From Clostridium sp. BSD9I1 (GTDB taxonomy: Bacteria > Bacillota > Clostridia > Clostridiales > Clostridiaceae), in contig NZ_FYAM01000023.1 in assembly GCF_900185645.1 (NCBI RefSeq), positions 1 through 64,000 on the forward strand: DNA of 64,000 bases, written 5' to 3'. Within the stretch, counting starts at the first letter, position 1. Each line of letters starts with the position of its first letter. Below the pieces are notes generated by a model. It was not told the origin of the DNA, did not search any database, and saw only the letters and a program-made list of their open reading frames with translations. Shown one piece after another: positions 19,786 through 28,652 of this stretch. The position numbers were made by a program, and so were the translations under genes.

Positions 19786-20235
19786 TTGAGAAAAAATTAT
19801 AAATTAAAGAGAACCATATCTATGAAACAGTTTATTAGTGAATTTGGGGAAAGCTTTTCTGATCATATGAAGGAAAGATTATTAGAATTAGAAGTAAGAT
19901 GTGTTTTAACGAGAAAAGAAGAGGAAAATAAGCTTGATTTAAAACATGTGGAACATACAAAATATGATTCTAAAGAATATGCATATGGACAACTTATAGC
20001 AAATGAGGGGGAATTATACTTTTCAGAAAAGTGTATGGAAGGACCTGATGTTATGGAAAATCCAGTTGTAGATCCTATTTATAATGCTTTAAAGACAGAA
20101 GAAGTAGTGATTAATGAAAATATTAAAGCTAAAAAAGTAGATGACAGCAATATTGATTATATAATTGACAATATATTAGAAGTATGTCCTCAAGTTACGG
20201 ATAGATATCTAGAAATCATGTCTAAGTATTTATAA
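19786..20235 (+). CDS. Hypothetical protein, 149 residues
   Basis: Not recognised. A TTG start is supported by AGAAGGAGAATAGCA directly upstream. The protein is soluble and acidic, with no membrane segment or signal. The N-terminal part is basic and helical (SMKQFISEFGESFSDHMKERL), like a small helical domain, and the C-terminal part ends IDNILEVCPQVTDRYLEIMSKYL. It has normal codon use for the region. It sits between a terminator and a sporulation-type promoter, so it is probably monocistronic. Confidence 0.7.
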   Translation: MRKNYKLKRTISMKQFISEFGESFSDHMKERLLELEVRCVLTRKEEENKLDLKHVEHTKYDSKEYAYGQLIANEGELYFSEKCMEGPDVMENPVVDPIYNALKTEEVVINENIKAKKVDDSNIDYIIDNILEVCPQVTDRYLEIMSKYL

Positions 20236-20321
20236 AATTAAAAACATCTAATATAATTTAAGTATTATAATTTACAATACAAGTTGGTCAGCTTGCACAT
20301 TACAATATCTGAATCATCTAA

Positions 20322-20351
20322 GAATTAAAATCATGCAGAATACACATACTA
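20322..20351 (+). promoter_or_regulatory. Candidate sigma-G/sigma-F promoter
   Basis: GAATT, 18-base spacer, CATACTA. The -10 fits the sigma-G consensus CATWHTA exactly and the -35 fits GHATR at four of five positions. It lies just before a spore-protein-like gene, which fits forespore expression. Confidence 0.5.
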
Positions 20352-20372
20352 ATAGCCAAAGGTGGTGAAAGT

Positions 20373-20573
20373 ATGGATGAAACACTAAATCAGCTTCATA
20401 ATAAAACAGACCAAGCAATAGTTATGGGTATAGAAATACCCAAGGATGGCTATTGGGGAAATAAAACTTCTAAAGAATGTGGCATGGTCGGGGGAGCAAC
20501 TGGCGGAAATTTCACAAAAAATGCTGTTGAAAGCTTTGAGAAAAATTTAGTTGAGAAAAAAACAACATTTTAA
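20373..20573 (+). CDS. Divergent alpha/beta-type small acid-soluble spore protein
   Basis: 66 residues. The second half, GYWGNKTSKECGMVGGATGG, follows the SASP core pattern (Gly-x-x-Gly-x-x-Thr-Ser-x-x-x-Gly-x-Val-Gly-Gly), then FTKNAVESFEKNL, parallel to the C-terminal helix of typical SASPs. The first half is more divergent and contains a Cys-bearing core, which is unusual. The ATG follows AAAGGTGGTGAAAGT. The sigma-G-like promoter just upstream supports the call. It overlaps the next reading frame by 23 bases. Confidence 0.72.
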   Translation: MDETLNQLHNKTDQAIVMGIEIPKDGYWGNKTSKECGMVGGATGGNFTKNAVESFEKNLVEKKTTF

Positions 20574-21171
20574 AAATAAGTTTAATATAGGAAAAGCTGT
20601 AATAATAGCTATAGTTTTTGAAATTATCTTAATGAGTACAGCCATAGTTAGTATTATAAAAAAACAATGGGGAAATGTATTTTTATGTATATTAGCTATG
20701 ATTGTGCTTACGGCTCCCTTTATCATTAAATATATTACAAATAAAAATAATATAAACTTGCCAAAAGGATTTGAATTAGTAACTGTAGTGTTTATAATTC
20801 TAGCACAATATTTTGGAGAAATTTTAAACTTTTATAATTTTTGGTGGTGGGATTTATTTTTGCATGGAGCAGCGGGATGCTATTTATTTATAATTGGCAT
20901 GAGCTTATACAATAGCATTAATATACCACGAAAAAAAAATAATGAAAAAGTGATTATTTTGTTAAGTATAGTATTTTCATTTGGATTTTCAATTGCTATA
21001 GGAGTTTTATGGGAGATATTTGAAGCTGCAGGAGATTATATATTTAAAACTCACATGACAGAAAATGGACTTAAAGATACAGCGGGGGATCTTCTTATAA
21101 AAACAATAATAGCATTTATTACTTCCATAATATATTATTTTTGTAAGAAAAAAGATAATATTAAATTATAA
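20551..21171 (+). CDS. Integral membrane protein, YjdF/DUF2238-like
   Basis: 206 residues with about six membrane segments. FWWWDLFLHGAAGCYL and GVLWEIFEAAGDYIF, then GLKDTAGDLL, are the conserved motifs I associate with the YjdF (DUF2238) family, function unknown. The TTG start overlaps the end of the spore protein gene and has only a weak ribosome site, so translation is probably coupled; an internal ATG at 20629 is possible but would cut the first helix. Co-transcription with the spore gene suggests a late role in sporulation, by inference only. Confidence 0.72.
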   Translation: MRKKQHFKNKFNIGKAVIIAIVFEIILMSTAIVSIIKKQWGNVFLCILAMIVLTAPFIIKYITNKNNINLPKGFELVTVVFIILAQYFGEILNFYNFWWWDLFLHGAAGCYLFIIGMSLYNSINIPRKKNNEKVIILLSIVFSFGFSIAIGVLWEIFEAAGDYIFKTHMTENGLKDTAGDLLIKTIIAFITSIIYYFCKKKDNIKL

Positions 21172-21183
21172 GATGATATTTTT

Positions 21184-21226
21184 AGCCAGGAATGTATAGG
21201 AACAATTGTCCTATATTCCTGGTTTA
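21184..21226 (+). terminator. Terminator-like hairpin
   Basis: CCAGGAAT...ATTCCTGG stem extended by ATAGGA / TCCTAT, followed by GGTTTATAATTTTG. The T tract is interrupted, so efficiency is uncertain. Confidence 0.6.
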
Positions 21227-21544
21227 TAATTTTGTTTAAAATTATATTTCGGTGGATATTATTTAGAGTGTACTTAGTGTATAGTCTTTTTTTAGGATCT
21301 ATAATAGTAAAATATTTTTTGATAATCTTAAATTTATAAAGATAAGTATGATAATATTATTTATAGGTTCAGTTGCTAAAGTTTTTAGTACTATCTATAT
21401 TGGATATAACACAGATAATGAAAGCGAGATTTTATGCTTCATAAAGCATTGTTATAGGATGAATAAAATACTATTATCAAATATTATAAATTAGCAAAAT
21501 TCATATAAATATTTTGGTATGCATGAAGAAAGGAAGTAATTGAT
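21227..21544 (+). other. Intergenic region before recQ, one possible short ORF
   Basis: About 320 bases with no recognisable gene. One short frame, 21348-21494, would encode 48 residues starting MIILFIGSVAKVF, with a hydrophobic first half and no good ribosome site. It may be chance. No RNA gene or repeat is seen. Confidence 0.3.
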
Positions 21545-23674
21545 TTGTTACAGAAAGCAAAAGAGCTGCTTAAAAAGTATTATGGATATTCTGAATTTAG
21601 AATAGGCCAGGAAAAGAGCATAACAAGTATTTTAAATAGAGAGGACACATTGGCTATTATGCCTACTGGAGCTGGTAAATCAATATGTTATCAAATTCCT
21701 TCTCTTATACTAGATGGCCTAACATTAGTCATATCTCCCCTTATTTCTCTTATGAAGGATCAGGTGGATTCTCTAAATGATATGGGTATAAAAGCCACCT
21801 ATATAAATAGCTCCTTAAGTAATTTAGAGGTAGAAGATAGAATTTTTAGAGCTAAGAATGGCGAATATAAAATGCTGTATGTTGCTCCAGAAAGGCTTGA
21901 GTCTCAAGGGTTTTGTCAGGTTTTAAGAAATATAAATATTTCCTTGCTTGCAGTAGATGAAGCTCATTGTGTATCTCAATGGGGGCATGATTTTAGGCCG
22001 AGTTATAGAGAAATTTCAAGGTTTATAAAAAATATGCCAAGTAAGCCTATAATTGCAGCTTTTACTGCCACTGCTACAAAAGAGGTAAAGGAAGATATAA
22101 TAAGGCTTCTTGACTTAAGAAATCCTAATGAATATATTACAGGTTTTGATAGAGAAAATCTTTATTTATCAGTGGTACAAGGAGTAGATAAAAAGGATTA
22201 TATTTTAGACTATGTAAAAGATAATGAAGACAAGGTTGGAATTATATATGCTGCAACGAGAAGAGAAGTTGACAGTATTTGTGAATTGTTAAGTAAAAAG
22301 GGATTTAAAGTAGGAAAATACCATGCGGGCTTAAGCGAAGATGAAAGAAGCAAAAATCAGGAGGATTTTTTGTATGATAATGTGAGTATTATTGTTGCAA
22401 CTAATGCCTTCGGAATGGGAATAGATAAATCTAATGTTCGATATGTAATACATTACAATATGCCTAAAACTATGGAAGCATATTATCAGGAAGCTGGACG
22501 TGCAGGAAGAGATGGAGAGCCTAGTGAATGCATATTATTATTTTCTGAGCAGGATGTTGTGCTTCAAAAATATTTAGCTCAGCAAAACTTAAATTCTCAT
22601 GAAAGAAAAATTGGAGAATATAAGAAAATTCAAATGATGGCAGATTATTGTCATACGCAGAGATGTCTTAGGGGATATATATTAGATTATTTTGGAGAAC
22701 ATGATTTTAAGGATAATTGTAACAACTGTAGTTCCTGCAAGGATGATAGGGAAAGCGTAGATATTACTATAGAAGCACAAAAGATATTCTCATGTGTTGC
22801 AAGAATGAATCAAAGATTTGGAACAAGTCTCGTAGCATTAGTACTTAAAGGTTCTAAAAATAAAAAGGTTATGGAGCAGAGGTTTGACGAGTTATCTACC
22901 TATGGAATAATGAAACAGTACAGTGAAAAAGAAATTAAAAATATGATAAATGTACTTATTGCTGAAGGATATCTGCTTCTTACAGAAAGTGAATTTCCAG
23001 TAGTAAGACTTACCCAAAGGGCTTTAAATGTCCTTAAAGGTAATGAAAAGGTATTTAATAAAATTCAAAAGAAAGCAGAAAAGAAAAAGGAAGATAACTC
23101 TCTATTCCAGCTCTTAAAAACCCTTAGAAAAGCTATATCTGAAAGAGAAAAAGTTCCACCATATATTATATTTCCAGATAATACTCTTCGTGAGATAAGT
23201 GAGTATTTACCTTTAGATAAAGCGTCATTAATTAAAATTAAAGGGGTAGGGGAAACAAAGCTTCAAAGATATGGAGATGAGTTTTTAGAAGTTATAAGTA
23301 AGTATGTAGAGGAAAATCACATTGAAATAAACTCATCTACACAGGAAGTGGCTATAGAGGAAGTAGCAAAAGAAAATATAGAAGAAAAGATTCCAAGTCA
23401 TGTGATAACACTTAATATGTATAGACAAGACAAATCTTTAAATGAAATAGCGGAAGAGAGAAGTTTAAAGATTACTACTGTACAAGATCATATTATAAAA
23501 TGTTTTCTTGAGGGATTAGAAGTTAATTTAGAAGAATTTATTCCACAAAAGTATAGAGATATTATTTATGAAACAATTAAGAATATAGGTGCAGAAAAGT
23601 TAAGACCTATAAAAGAGGCCTTACCTGATGAAGTTGACTACATGGCAATTAAAGCAGCACTGTGTAAACTATAG
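21545..23674 (+). CDS. recQ: ATP-dependent DNA helicase RecQ
   Basis: 3'-5' DNA helicase for recombination and fork repair, 709 residues. Walker A is MPTGAGKS; the DEAH box is AVDEAHCVSQWGHDFRPSY; motif VI is QEAGRAGRDG. The RecQ-C zinc site uses Cys from QRCLRGYILDYFG and NCNNCSSC. An HRDC domain follows (about 515-590, KIKGVGETKLQRYGDEF), then a C-terminal helix-turn-helix (LNEIAEERSLKITTVQDHI). TTG is the start, with AAAGGAAG upstream. The TAG stop is made by the first three bases of the repeat element that follows, so the extreme C-terminus may have been set by that insertion. Confidence 0.95.
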   Translation: MLQKAKELLKKYYGYSEFRIGQEKSITSILNREDTLAIMPTGAGKSICYQIPSLILDGLTLVISPLISLMKDQVDSLNDMGIKATYINSSLSNLEVEDRIFRAKNGEYKMLYVAPERLESQGFCQVLRNINISLLAVDEAHCVSQWGHDFRPSYREISRFIKNMPSKPIIAAFTATATKEVKEDIIRLLDLRNPNEYITGFDRENLYLSVVQGVDKKDYILDYVKDNEDKVGIIYAATRREVDSICELLSKKGFKVGKYHAGLSEDERSKNQEDFLYDNVSIIVATNAFGMGIDKSNVRYVIHYNMPKTMEAYYQEAGRAGRDGEPSECILLFSEQDVVLQKYLAQQNLNSHERKIGEYKKIQMMADYCHTQRCLRGYILDYFGEHDFKDNCNNCSSCKDDRESVDITIEAQKIFSCVARMNQRFGTSLVALVLKGSKNKKVMEQRFDELSTYGIMKQYSEKEIKNMINVLIAEGYLLLTESEFPVVRLTQRALNVLKGNEKVFNKIQKKAEKKKEDNSLFQLLKTLRKAISEREKVPPYIIFPDNTLREISEYLPLDKASLIKIKGVGETKLQRYGDEFLEVISKYVEENHIEINSSTQEVAIEEVAKENIEEKIPSHVITLNMYRQDKSLNEIAEERSLKITTVQDHIIKCFLEGLEVNLEEFIPQKYRDIIYETIKNIGAEKLRPIKEALPDEVDYMAIKAALCKL

Positions 23675-24392
23675 AAATATTACGACGGTTTTTAATGTTA
23701 AATCTTCCGCATAGGTTCTGCATAATTAATGCAACATCTCAGTTTGCTGAGATGTGCTGATTTATAACGAAATCAGAGATTTCTATAAATCATGCAACCG
23801 TTCACTGCTCAAAGAAGCTCTAATAGCTCTCAATCTAAAGCACCTAAATTTTCTAAACTCACTACCGTTCAAACAGTAGAAAATTCTTAACGTTGCTTTA
23901 AATTAATATTTATCAAAGGGCTGAGAAGTCTGCAAACCGATAGGTTGTAAAATATTAATTATATCTTCTCTTATTAAAAGTTTTTTATTGCATTAACTTA
24001 TTTTCAATTGATAAATTAAACTTTTTCATTTAGTGCGTACAAGTTCTTGTAACCTTCATGGCTGCCGTCCTAAAAGATCTCTATGTGCTAAGTCCTATAA
24101 TATTTTAGAAATTCAGGTAGCTGAATTTCTTCCTTCATCAGTTTACATGAAGAACTTTTTAATGCTCTGGAGCATAGAATTTTCATTGTAGAAGGTATTG
24201 AATGAGCCTTAGAACGGCTTTATTTATAAATTTAAAATACCGTTAAGAACCGGATACTGTCTGAGCGACAGCGAGTTTAGACGGCTTAGGAATTTTAAAT
24301 TTATAAATATTAGCCGCTCTTGGCGAAATGAACGCCTTCATAGATGAAAATTCTATACGGCCCAGAGCATTAAAAACGTCACAATTTCCTTT
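23672..24392. repeat. Composite repeat element A (hairpin module - core - hairpin module)
   Basis: Starts TAGAAATATTACGACGG and ends AAAAACGTCACAATTTCC, an imperfect terminal inverted repeat shared with elements B, C and D. The left hairpin module (23672 to about 23905) has apical stem TTTTCTA / TAGAAAA (23849 and 23877) but has lost part of its right arm and carries a 58-bp two-hairpin repeat. The core (about 23905-24146) has the AACC-GATA-GGTT hairpin at 23935 and GTGCGTACAAG downstream. The right module (about 24154-24392) is complete, with CTGTCTGAGCGACAG at its centre. No ORF is convincing. It covers most of the region between recQ and the next gene. Confidence 0.85.
23735..23792 (+). 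repeat. 58-bp two-hairpin repeat, copy 1 (inside element A)
   Basis: First hairpin CATCTCAG / CTGAGATG with loop TTTG; second hairpin made by TGATTTATA / TATAAATCA around GAAAT / ATTTC. It is flanked by TGCA on both sides (23730 and 23793), perhaps a target duplication. A second copy of exactly the same length is at 62285-62342 in the opposite orientation. Confidence 0.75.
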
Positions 24393-24412
24393 TATTACAT
24401 ATGAATAACTGT

Positions 24413-24440
24413 TTGATTTTTTTGAAAATAGTGTTATAAT
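24413..24440 (+). promoter_or_regulatory. Putative sigma-A promoter
   Basis: TTGATT, 16-base spacer, TATAAT, about 120 bases before the gene at 24559 and just outside the right end of element A. Confidence 0.45.
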
Positions 24441-24558
24441 AATTAATGTGTCAGAATAGTTTGAATTATTCAAAATGTTCTTAGTGCTAGAGTCAGTACT
24501 TTGATTAGAATTTCAAAAATGCACTACATTTTTATGTATTATGTATGGGGGTAATAAG

Positions 24559-24978
24559 ATGAGTTTAAGGATTATTGAACAAAGAAAATTAAGTTTATTA
24601 ATTGAGGAGTATAAAAATAATTATCAAGGCTTATTACGACAATACTTAAATAATAATAAAATGTTATCTAGATTAGATTTGCTATATTGTGCATCACAGG
24701 GAATTTACATAATTTTGAATGAAAATGGTGGCGTTGAATTTAAGGAGCATAAAAGTTGGTGCAACATACCTGATATGATAAAGGATGAAATAGAGACAAG
24801 CTTATGCGAAATAAAGGAAGATATATTTAGTAAGGATATACCTGATTTTGAAACGCTTTTTAATATTATCTATAATAGTATTAGTGGAATTTATGGGGTG
24901 AACGAGTTGATGTGCTACGATATTGCCTTAAGAATAGGAGCTACAAACGATATACTTCCTAAAGAATATATAATGTAG
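24559..24978 (+). CDS. Hypothetical protein, 139 residues
   Basis: Not recognised. The start ATG at 24559 is chosen because GGGGGT lies 7 bases upstream; an in-frame ATG at 24541 would place that site inside the coding region. It is a soluble, mostly helical protein beginning MSLRIIEQRKLSLLIEEYK and containing LLYCASQGIYIILNENG. No signal, membrane segment or metal motif is present. The gene downstream is 49 bases away and may be co-transcribed. Confidence 0.7.
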   Translation: MSLRIIEQRKLSLLIEEYKNNYQGLLRQYLNNNKMLSRLDLLYCASQGIYIILNENGGVEFKEHKSWCNIPDMIKDEIETSLCEIKEDIFSKDIPDFETLFNIIYNSISGIYGVNELMCYDIALRIGATNDILPKEYIM

Positions 24979-25027
24979 TTAAATAATTATCAGTAATATA
25001 GGGAATTATAAACATAGGTGATGATAA

Positions 25028-25495
25028 ATGAAAAATATAGGATTTTTTATATTACTAATTATAACACTAATTGTAACTGTAATTACTATGAAAATGAAAA
25101 GATATAAACTTATGGATTTCATTATGACTATCAGTTTAGTAGGCATTTCAGCTATTATCGATAAATTATTTTCTTCTCAGTTTCAACTGTATTATTATGT
25201 AGATTATGATAATAAGCTAATTTATTCAGCAATATATGATTTGTTAATTTATCCATGTTATGGAGCTATGTTTTCTTTTCTTATGCCGAAAAATAGAAGT
25301 TATAAATCTGCAGTTTATTATATTCTTAGTTGGACGATATTTTTGACTTTTCTTGAAGCCATAGTAGTATATCCTTTCCATATAATTATTTATACAGGTT
25401 GGTGGATATTTCCGTATTCACCTATGTTCTATGTTATAGGACTTACTATAACATATATCTATTATCAACTTGTAGAAAATAAATTTGCTTCGTAA
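25028..25495 (+). CDS. Small integral membrane protein, CBO0543-like
   Basis: 155 residues with about four to five membrane segments. The pattern, with YDLLIYPCYGAMFSFLMPK, FLEAIVVYPFHII and YTGWWIFPYSPMFYVIG, resembles the CBO0543 family of clostridial and bacillar membrane proteins of unknown function. The ATG follows ATAGGTGATGATAA. The stop codon lies inside the terminator stem that ends the transcript. Confidence 0.72.
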   Translation: MKNIGFFILLIITLIVTVITMKMKRYKLMDFIMTISLVGISAIIDKLFSSQFQLYYYVDYDNKLIYSAIYDLLIYPCYGAMFSFLMPKNRSYKSAVYYILSWTIFLTFLEAIVVYPFHIIIYTGWWIFPYSPMFYVIGLTITYIYYQLVENKFAS

Positions 25496-25512
25496 AACTA
25501 CGAAGCATTTTT
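25487..25512 (+). terminator. Terminator overlapping the stop codon of the membrane protein gene
   Basis: GCTTCGTA / TACGAAGC stem, four-base loop, five T. The TAA stop at 25493-25495 is part of it. It also faces the converging minus-strand gene. Confidence 0.8.
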
Positions 25513-25518
25513 GTATAA

Positions 25519-26313
25519 TTATTTATCTAATTGTAGAAGTTTTTTGGCATTGTTTCCAAGTATGCCGTTAATTTCATCAGGATTTAATTTTAATGACTTA
25601 ATAAGAGAAATATCCATAGCCTGATCTCGCCATGGAGAATCAGTTCCGAAAAGAATTTTCTCAGGACCGTGAGTTTTTATGAAATCTGTTGCCCGCTCTA
25701 TTCCTAACTCATGTATTGAGTAAGCTGTATCAAAATATATATCCTTTCCAAGTAGGTACTTTTCTGCATCATCCCAATATCTATATCCTCCCATATGCGC
25801 TGCAATTATAGGGCTGCCTGAAAATGTATCTAATACTTTTTTTAGCCTTGCAGGTGTAGTGTGGAATGGTTCTGAAAATGCAGTATCAACACCAGAGTGA
25901 AATAATATAATGAGACCTGCATCAAATATTGCTTCATAAATCTTAAACAAATGTGGATCATCTACAAAATAATTTTGACAATCACCATGAACTTTTACAC
26001 CCTTAAAACCATGACTTGCTAGCCAAATTATTTCTTCTTTCCAATTTGGAAAATCGGGATGTATACTGCCAAAACTAAATATATTATCATCTTGTACACT
26101 TGCAGCCCATCGATTTATTTTCATATTTTTTTCTGGTTTTGTAGCTATATTCTGAAGTACACTTATATTTACATCAGAGTTTAACATAGAACGTTTTAGC
26201 CCTCCTACAGTTCCATCAGTAGAAGGTGTAAGTCCAAATTTTTGTGAACGTACATATATTGCCCTTTGAGCTACCTTATCTGGAAAGCAGTGAGTATGTA
26301 TGTCTATTATCAT
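25519..26313 (-). CDS. Amidohydrolase-family (TIM-barrel) metal-dependent hydrolase
   Basis: 264 residues of the amidohydrolase-2 type. The metal-binding HTH is at the N-terminus (MIIDIHTHCFPD); HGDCQ, LFHSG, AAHMGG and LFGTDSPWR give the remaining His and Asp ligands. The start at 26313 places the ATG 12 bases after GGAAG and gives the usual N-terminus; a TTG at 26325 is only 2 bases from that site. It may decarboxylate or hydrolyse a cyclic or aromatic acid as ACMSD-like relatives do, but the substrate is unknown. It is monocistronic. Confidence 0.84.
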   Translation of the reverse strand: MIIDIHTHCFPDKVAQRAIYVRSQKFGLTPSTDGTVGGLKRSMLNSDVNISVLQNIATKPEKNMKINRWAASVQDDNIFSFGSIHPDFPNWKEEIIWLASHGFKGVKVHGDCQNYFVDDPHLFKIYEAIFDAGLIILFHSGVDTAFSEPFHTTPARLKKVLDTFSGSPIIAAHMGGYRYWDDAEKYLLGKDIYFDTAYSIHELGIERATDFIKTHGPEKILFGTDSPWRDQAMDISLIKSLKLNPDEINGILGNNAKKLLQLDK

Positions 26314-26486
26314 TTGATAGTTCAACTTCCTATTTATAAAAACAACTTATATTATTATAGCATATTGATAAAGTACTAAATAATCACATATTATATTGAA
26401 AAATAATGAAATGTCTTTAAAAGAATTAAAGATATATAAGAGGAAATACTAATGATGAAAGTAAGAGTTTTCAAGGAGGAATAATG

Positions 26487-26756
26487 ATGTCAAAAATAGA
26501 TGATGCAATTGAAAGGATAAAAATATTAGAATGTCCAACAGGAAACGTAGAATCTAGAATTGCTCAAATACTTGAGGATTTTGGGGTAGCAAATAGTAAT
26601 GAAATAAGTATAGAAAGAGATAAATATACTGATAATGTTAAGGGAGAAGCATATAGAACTAAGATTTCTGGTGATGCTAATAAGTCTATTATAGTGGTGG
26701 CTGAATCAGGATTAGATGATTATGTGGCAAAGGTTACAGATGTATATATGAGCTAA
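26487..26756 (+). CDS. Hypothetical protein, 89 residues
   Basis: Not recognised. Small, soluble and slightly acidic, with one Cys in ILECPTGNVESRIAQILEDFG and a strand-rich C-terminal half (SIIVVAESGLDDYVAKVTDVY). The ATG at 26487 follows AAGGAGGAATA; the ATG one codon earlier is also possible. It is followed by its own terminator and so is monocistronic. Confidence 0.7.
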   Translation: MSKIDDAIERIKILECPTGNVESRIAQILEDFGVANSNEISIERDKYTDNVKGEAYRTKISGDANKSIIVVAESGLDDYVAKVTDVYMS

Positions 26757-26760
26757 TTTT

Positions 26761-26796
26761 AAAATGGTGTTCTCTAGAAAGGAGAGCACCATTTGT
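26761..26796 (+). terminator. Terminator after the 89-residue protein gene
   Basis: AAATGGTGTTCTC and GAGAGCACCATTT form the stem, with a short TTTG tail. Confidence 0.7.
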
Positions 26797-27126
26797 AATT
26801 TATAAGCAAAAACAAGAGTATTAATTATCTGCTCAATAAAGATTCTGATAAAATGATTGATGTTATAAAAGTAAAAACCACTTTCTTTGACCTAGGGACA
26901 ATTGAAGAATTTAACTAAAAGTATATTTACAACATGCATTTTTAATAAGAAATAGTTAATTATGTGATCTTTATGAGATTAAAACATACTTTAAAGGCAC
27001 TAGAGCAAAATTCTAGTGCCTTTAAAATTTACTTTTAATATTAATTAAAATATAATAGAGAAAGAAATAAAGTTAATTGGATCAAATACTTATGATATTA
27101 GAGATATTAAAAGGAGAACAAGATTA
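26797..27126 (+). other. Intergenic region with a terminator-like hairpin and a possible gene relic
   Basis: About 330 bases. A 15-base perfect stem TTTAAAGGCACTAGA / TCTAGTGCCTTTAAA (26991-27026) precedes a T-rich stretch and looks like a terminator with no gene before it. A frame upstream of it, about 26815-26920, reads KMIDVIKVKTTFFDLGTIEE and stops; it has no start or ribosome site and may be the tail of a lost gene. Confidence 0.45.
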
Positions 27127-27708
27127 ATGGAACTATCACAAGAAAATGAATATGAAGATTTGACATTTAAAGGGCTTAAAAAAATTAATGAAGATATAGC
27201 AAATAAAACTTTTATAAATTGTGAGTTTAATAATTGTGATTTTACACAAACAGATTTTTCAAACTCAAAGTTTGAAGACTGTACTTTTAATGAATGTAAT
27301 TTGACGTTAGTGAAATATGATGATGTGAAGCTAAGAAATGTAAAGTTTAAAGGTTGCAAATTAGTAGGAGTAAACTTCAATAAGTGCGATACCTTTATAT
27401 TAGAAATTGGATTTCAGGACTCGTTAATTGAAAACTGCAATTTTTCTAGTTTGGCATTAAAAAAATCCTTGTTTAAAAATTCCAATATACTCGAAAGTGA
27501 TTTTGTAGGAACAGATTTATCAGAATGTGATTTTACTTCTTCAAGTTTAGGTGGAACTATATTTGATAATTCGAATTTATCAAAGGCGAATTTTTCTGAT
27601 GCCAAGGATTATGATATTAACCCATTAAATAATATAGTTAAGAAAGCAGTATTTACTATGCCAGAAGCTATGATGCTTTTAAGACATTTTAATATAACTA
27701 TAAAATAA
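27127..27708 (+). CDS. Pentapeptide-repeat protein
   Basis: 193 residues. Between about residues 30 and 160 the chain follows the five-residue pattern with Phe or Leu at the centre and Cys, Ser or Ala two before: FINCEFNNCDFTQTDFSNSK, and near the end LSECDFTSSSLGG and NLSKANFSDA. This predicts a right-handed quadrilateral beta helix. The C-terminus (NPLNNIVKKAVFTMPEAMML) is typical of the family. Qnr-type gyrase-protecting proteins have the same fold, but that role is not shown. The gene follows AAAAGGAGAACAAGATTA and lies 14 bases before the MBL gene, so they probably share a transcript. Confidence 0.9.
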   Translation: MELSQENEYEDLTFKGLKKINEDIANKTFINCEFNNCDFTQTDFSNSKFEDCTFNECNLTLVKYDDVKLRNVKFKGCKLVGVNFNKCDTFILEIGFQDSLIENCNFSSLALKKSLFKNSNILESDFVGTDLSECDFTSSSLGGTIFDNSNLSKANFSDAKDYDINPLNNIVKKAVFTMPEAMMLLRHFNITIK

Positions 27709-27722
27709 AAAGAGGTAAGACT

Positions 27723-28460
27723 ATGGAAGTTAAGCAAATTTGTGAAAAATCTACTGCTTATGTTTATGACGAAATTGAAAGTTATTTAACTAGTGTTTTT
27801 TTAATAGAAAAGAAATCTAAAATTTATCTTATTGATACCTTTTGTGGATCGGATACCATGGAACCAATTATAAATGAAATAAATAAAATTTCACATGATA
27901 AAGAAGTTATAGTTATCAACACTCATTTTCATTGGGATCATGTATGGGGAAACTGCAGCTTTAAAGGAAATAATATAATAAGCCATGAACTGTGTAGAAA
28001 GTTACTAGATGAATTTTGGGAAGATCAAATAAATAAAAACGGTGAGTATGTATTTGGTAAAGCAGAAAAGCAGCTGCCAAATATAACTTTCAAGGAAAAG
28101 ATTGCTTTTGAAGATGATGGTATAGAATTATTTTATAGCCCAGGACATACTGTTGATTGTATATCTGTATTTGACCATGGCGAAGGAATATTATATGTGG
28201 GGGATAACTTAGAAAAGCCTATAATATATGTTGAAAGTTATGATATTGATACATATATTAGCACATTAGAAAATTATTTAAGATATAATCCAAAGAAAAT
28301 TATAGCAAGTCATACACTGGAGATAACAAAAGAAGATTTGTTAAATACAATCAAATACTTAAAATCTTTACAAGTTAATGAAAAAATAGAATTTGAAACA
28401 GAGTATGAAAGAAAAATACATAGGGAAAATCTAAAAGCAGTAAATAAAAGACCTATTTAA
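27723..28460 (+). CDS. MBL-fold metallo-hydrolase
   Basis: 245 residues with the metallo-beta-lactamase signature NTHFHWDH (His68, His70, Asp72, His73), a further His in SPGHTVDCISV, Asp in YVGDNLE, and His in ASHTLEI. It may be a lactonase, glyoxalase II-like or other thioester hydrolase; sequence does not decide. The ATG follows AAAAGAGGTAAGACT. It is the second gene of a pair with the pentapeptide-repeat protein, and a terminator follows. Confidence 0.87.
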   Translation: MEVKQICEKSTAYVYDEIESYLTSVFLIEKKSKIYLIDTFCGSDTMEPIINEINKISHDKEVIVINTHFHWDHVWGNCSFKGNNIISHELCRKLLDEFWEDQINKNGEYVFGKAEKQLPNITFKEKIAFEDDGIELFYSPGHTVDCISVFDHGEGILYVGDNLEKPIIYVESYDIDTYISTLENYLRYNPKKIIASHTLEITKEDLLNTIKYLKSLQVNEKIEFETEYERKIHRENLKAVNKRPI

Positions 28461-28462
28461 AT

Positions 28463-28503
28463 AAAATGGTGTTTTCTACAAAGAAAATGCCATTTTGTTT
28501 TTT
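28463..28503 (+). terminator. Terminator after the MBL-fold gene
   Basis: AAAATGGTGTTTTCT / AGAAAATGCCATTTT stem followed by GTTTTTT. Confidence 0.85.
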
Positions 28504-28600
28504 AGTTAAATTTAAAACAATATGTTTATTTATCATTCTAAAAATATAGAGTGTCCCATTCCATAAATGTTGAACAAAACATTCTATAAATATTGAATTT

Positions 28601-28624
28601 TATATTCTACAATGATAGAATATA
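28601..28624. promoter_or_regulatory. Candidate operator of the ArsR-type regulator
   Basis: Perfect 9-base inverted repeat, TATATTCTA and TAGAATATA, separated by 6 bases, 29 bases before the regulator start. The related half-site ATTCTATA occurs at 28581. The position fits autoregulation. Confidence 0.5.
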
Positions 28625-28652
28625 ACTATAAATTAAATAAGGTGGAGATAGA

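Noticed and set aside
23905-24146. c-di-GMP riboswitch in the core of element A, suggested by GCAAACC
   Set aside because: The two other copies read CGAGACC or CGCAGACC here, and the second conserved half of a GEMM aptamer is missing.
24243-24473. Minus-strand frame in element A and a similar plus-strand frame in element D (60097-60417)
   Set aside because: Both read through the hairpin modules and end in LKIPKPSKLAVAQTV-like peptides because the DNA is repeated; base changes follow pairing and not codons, so they are not genes.
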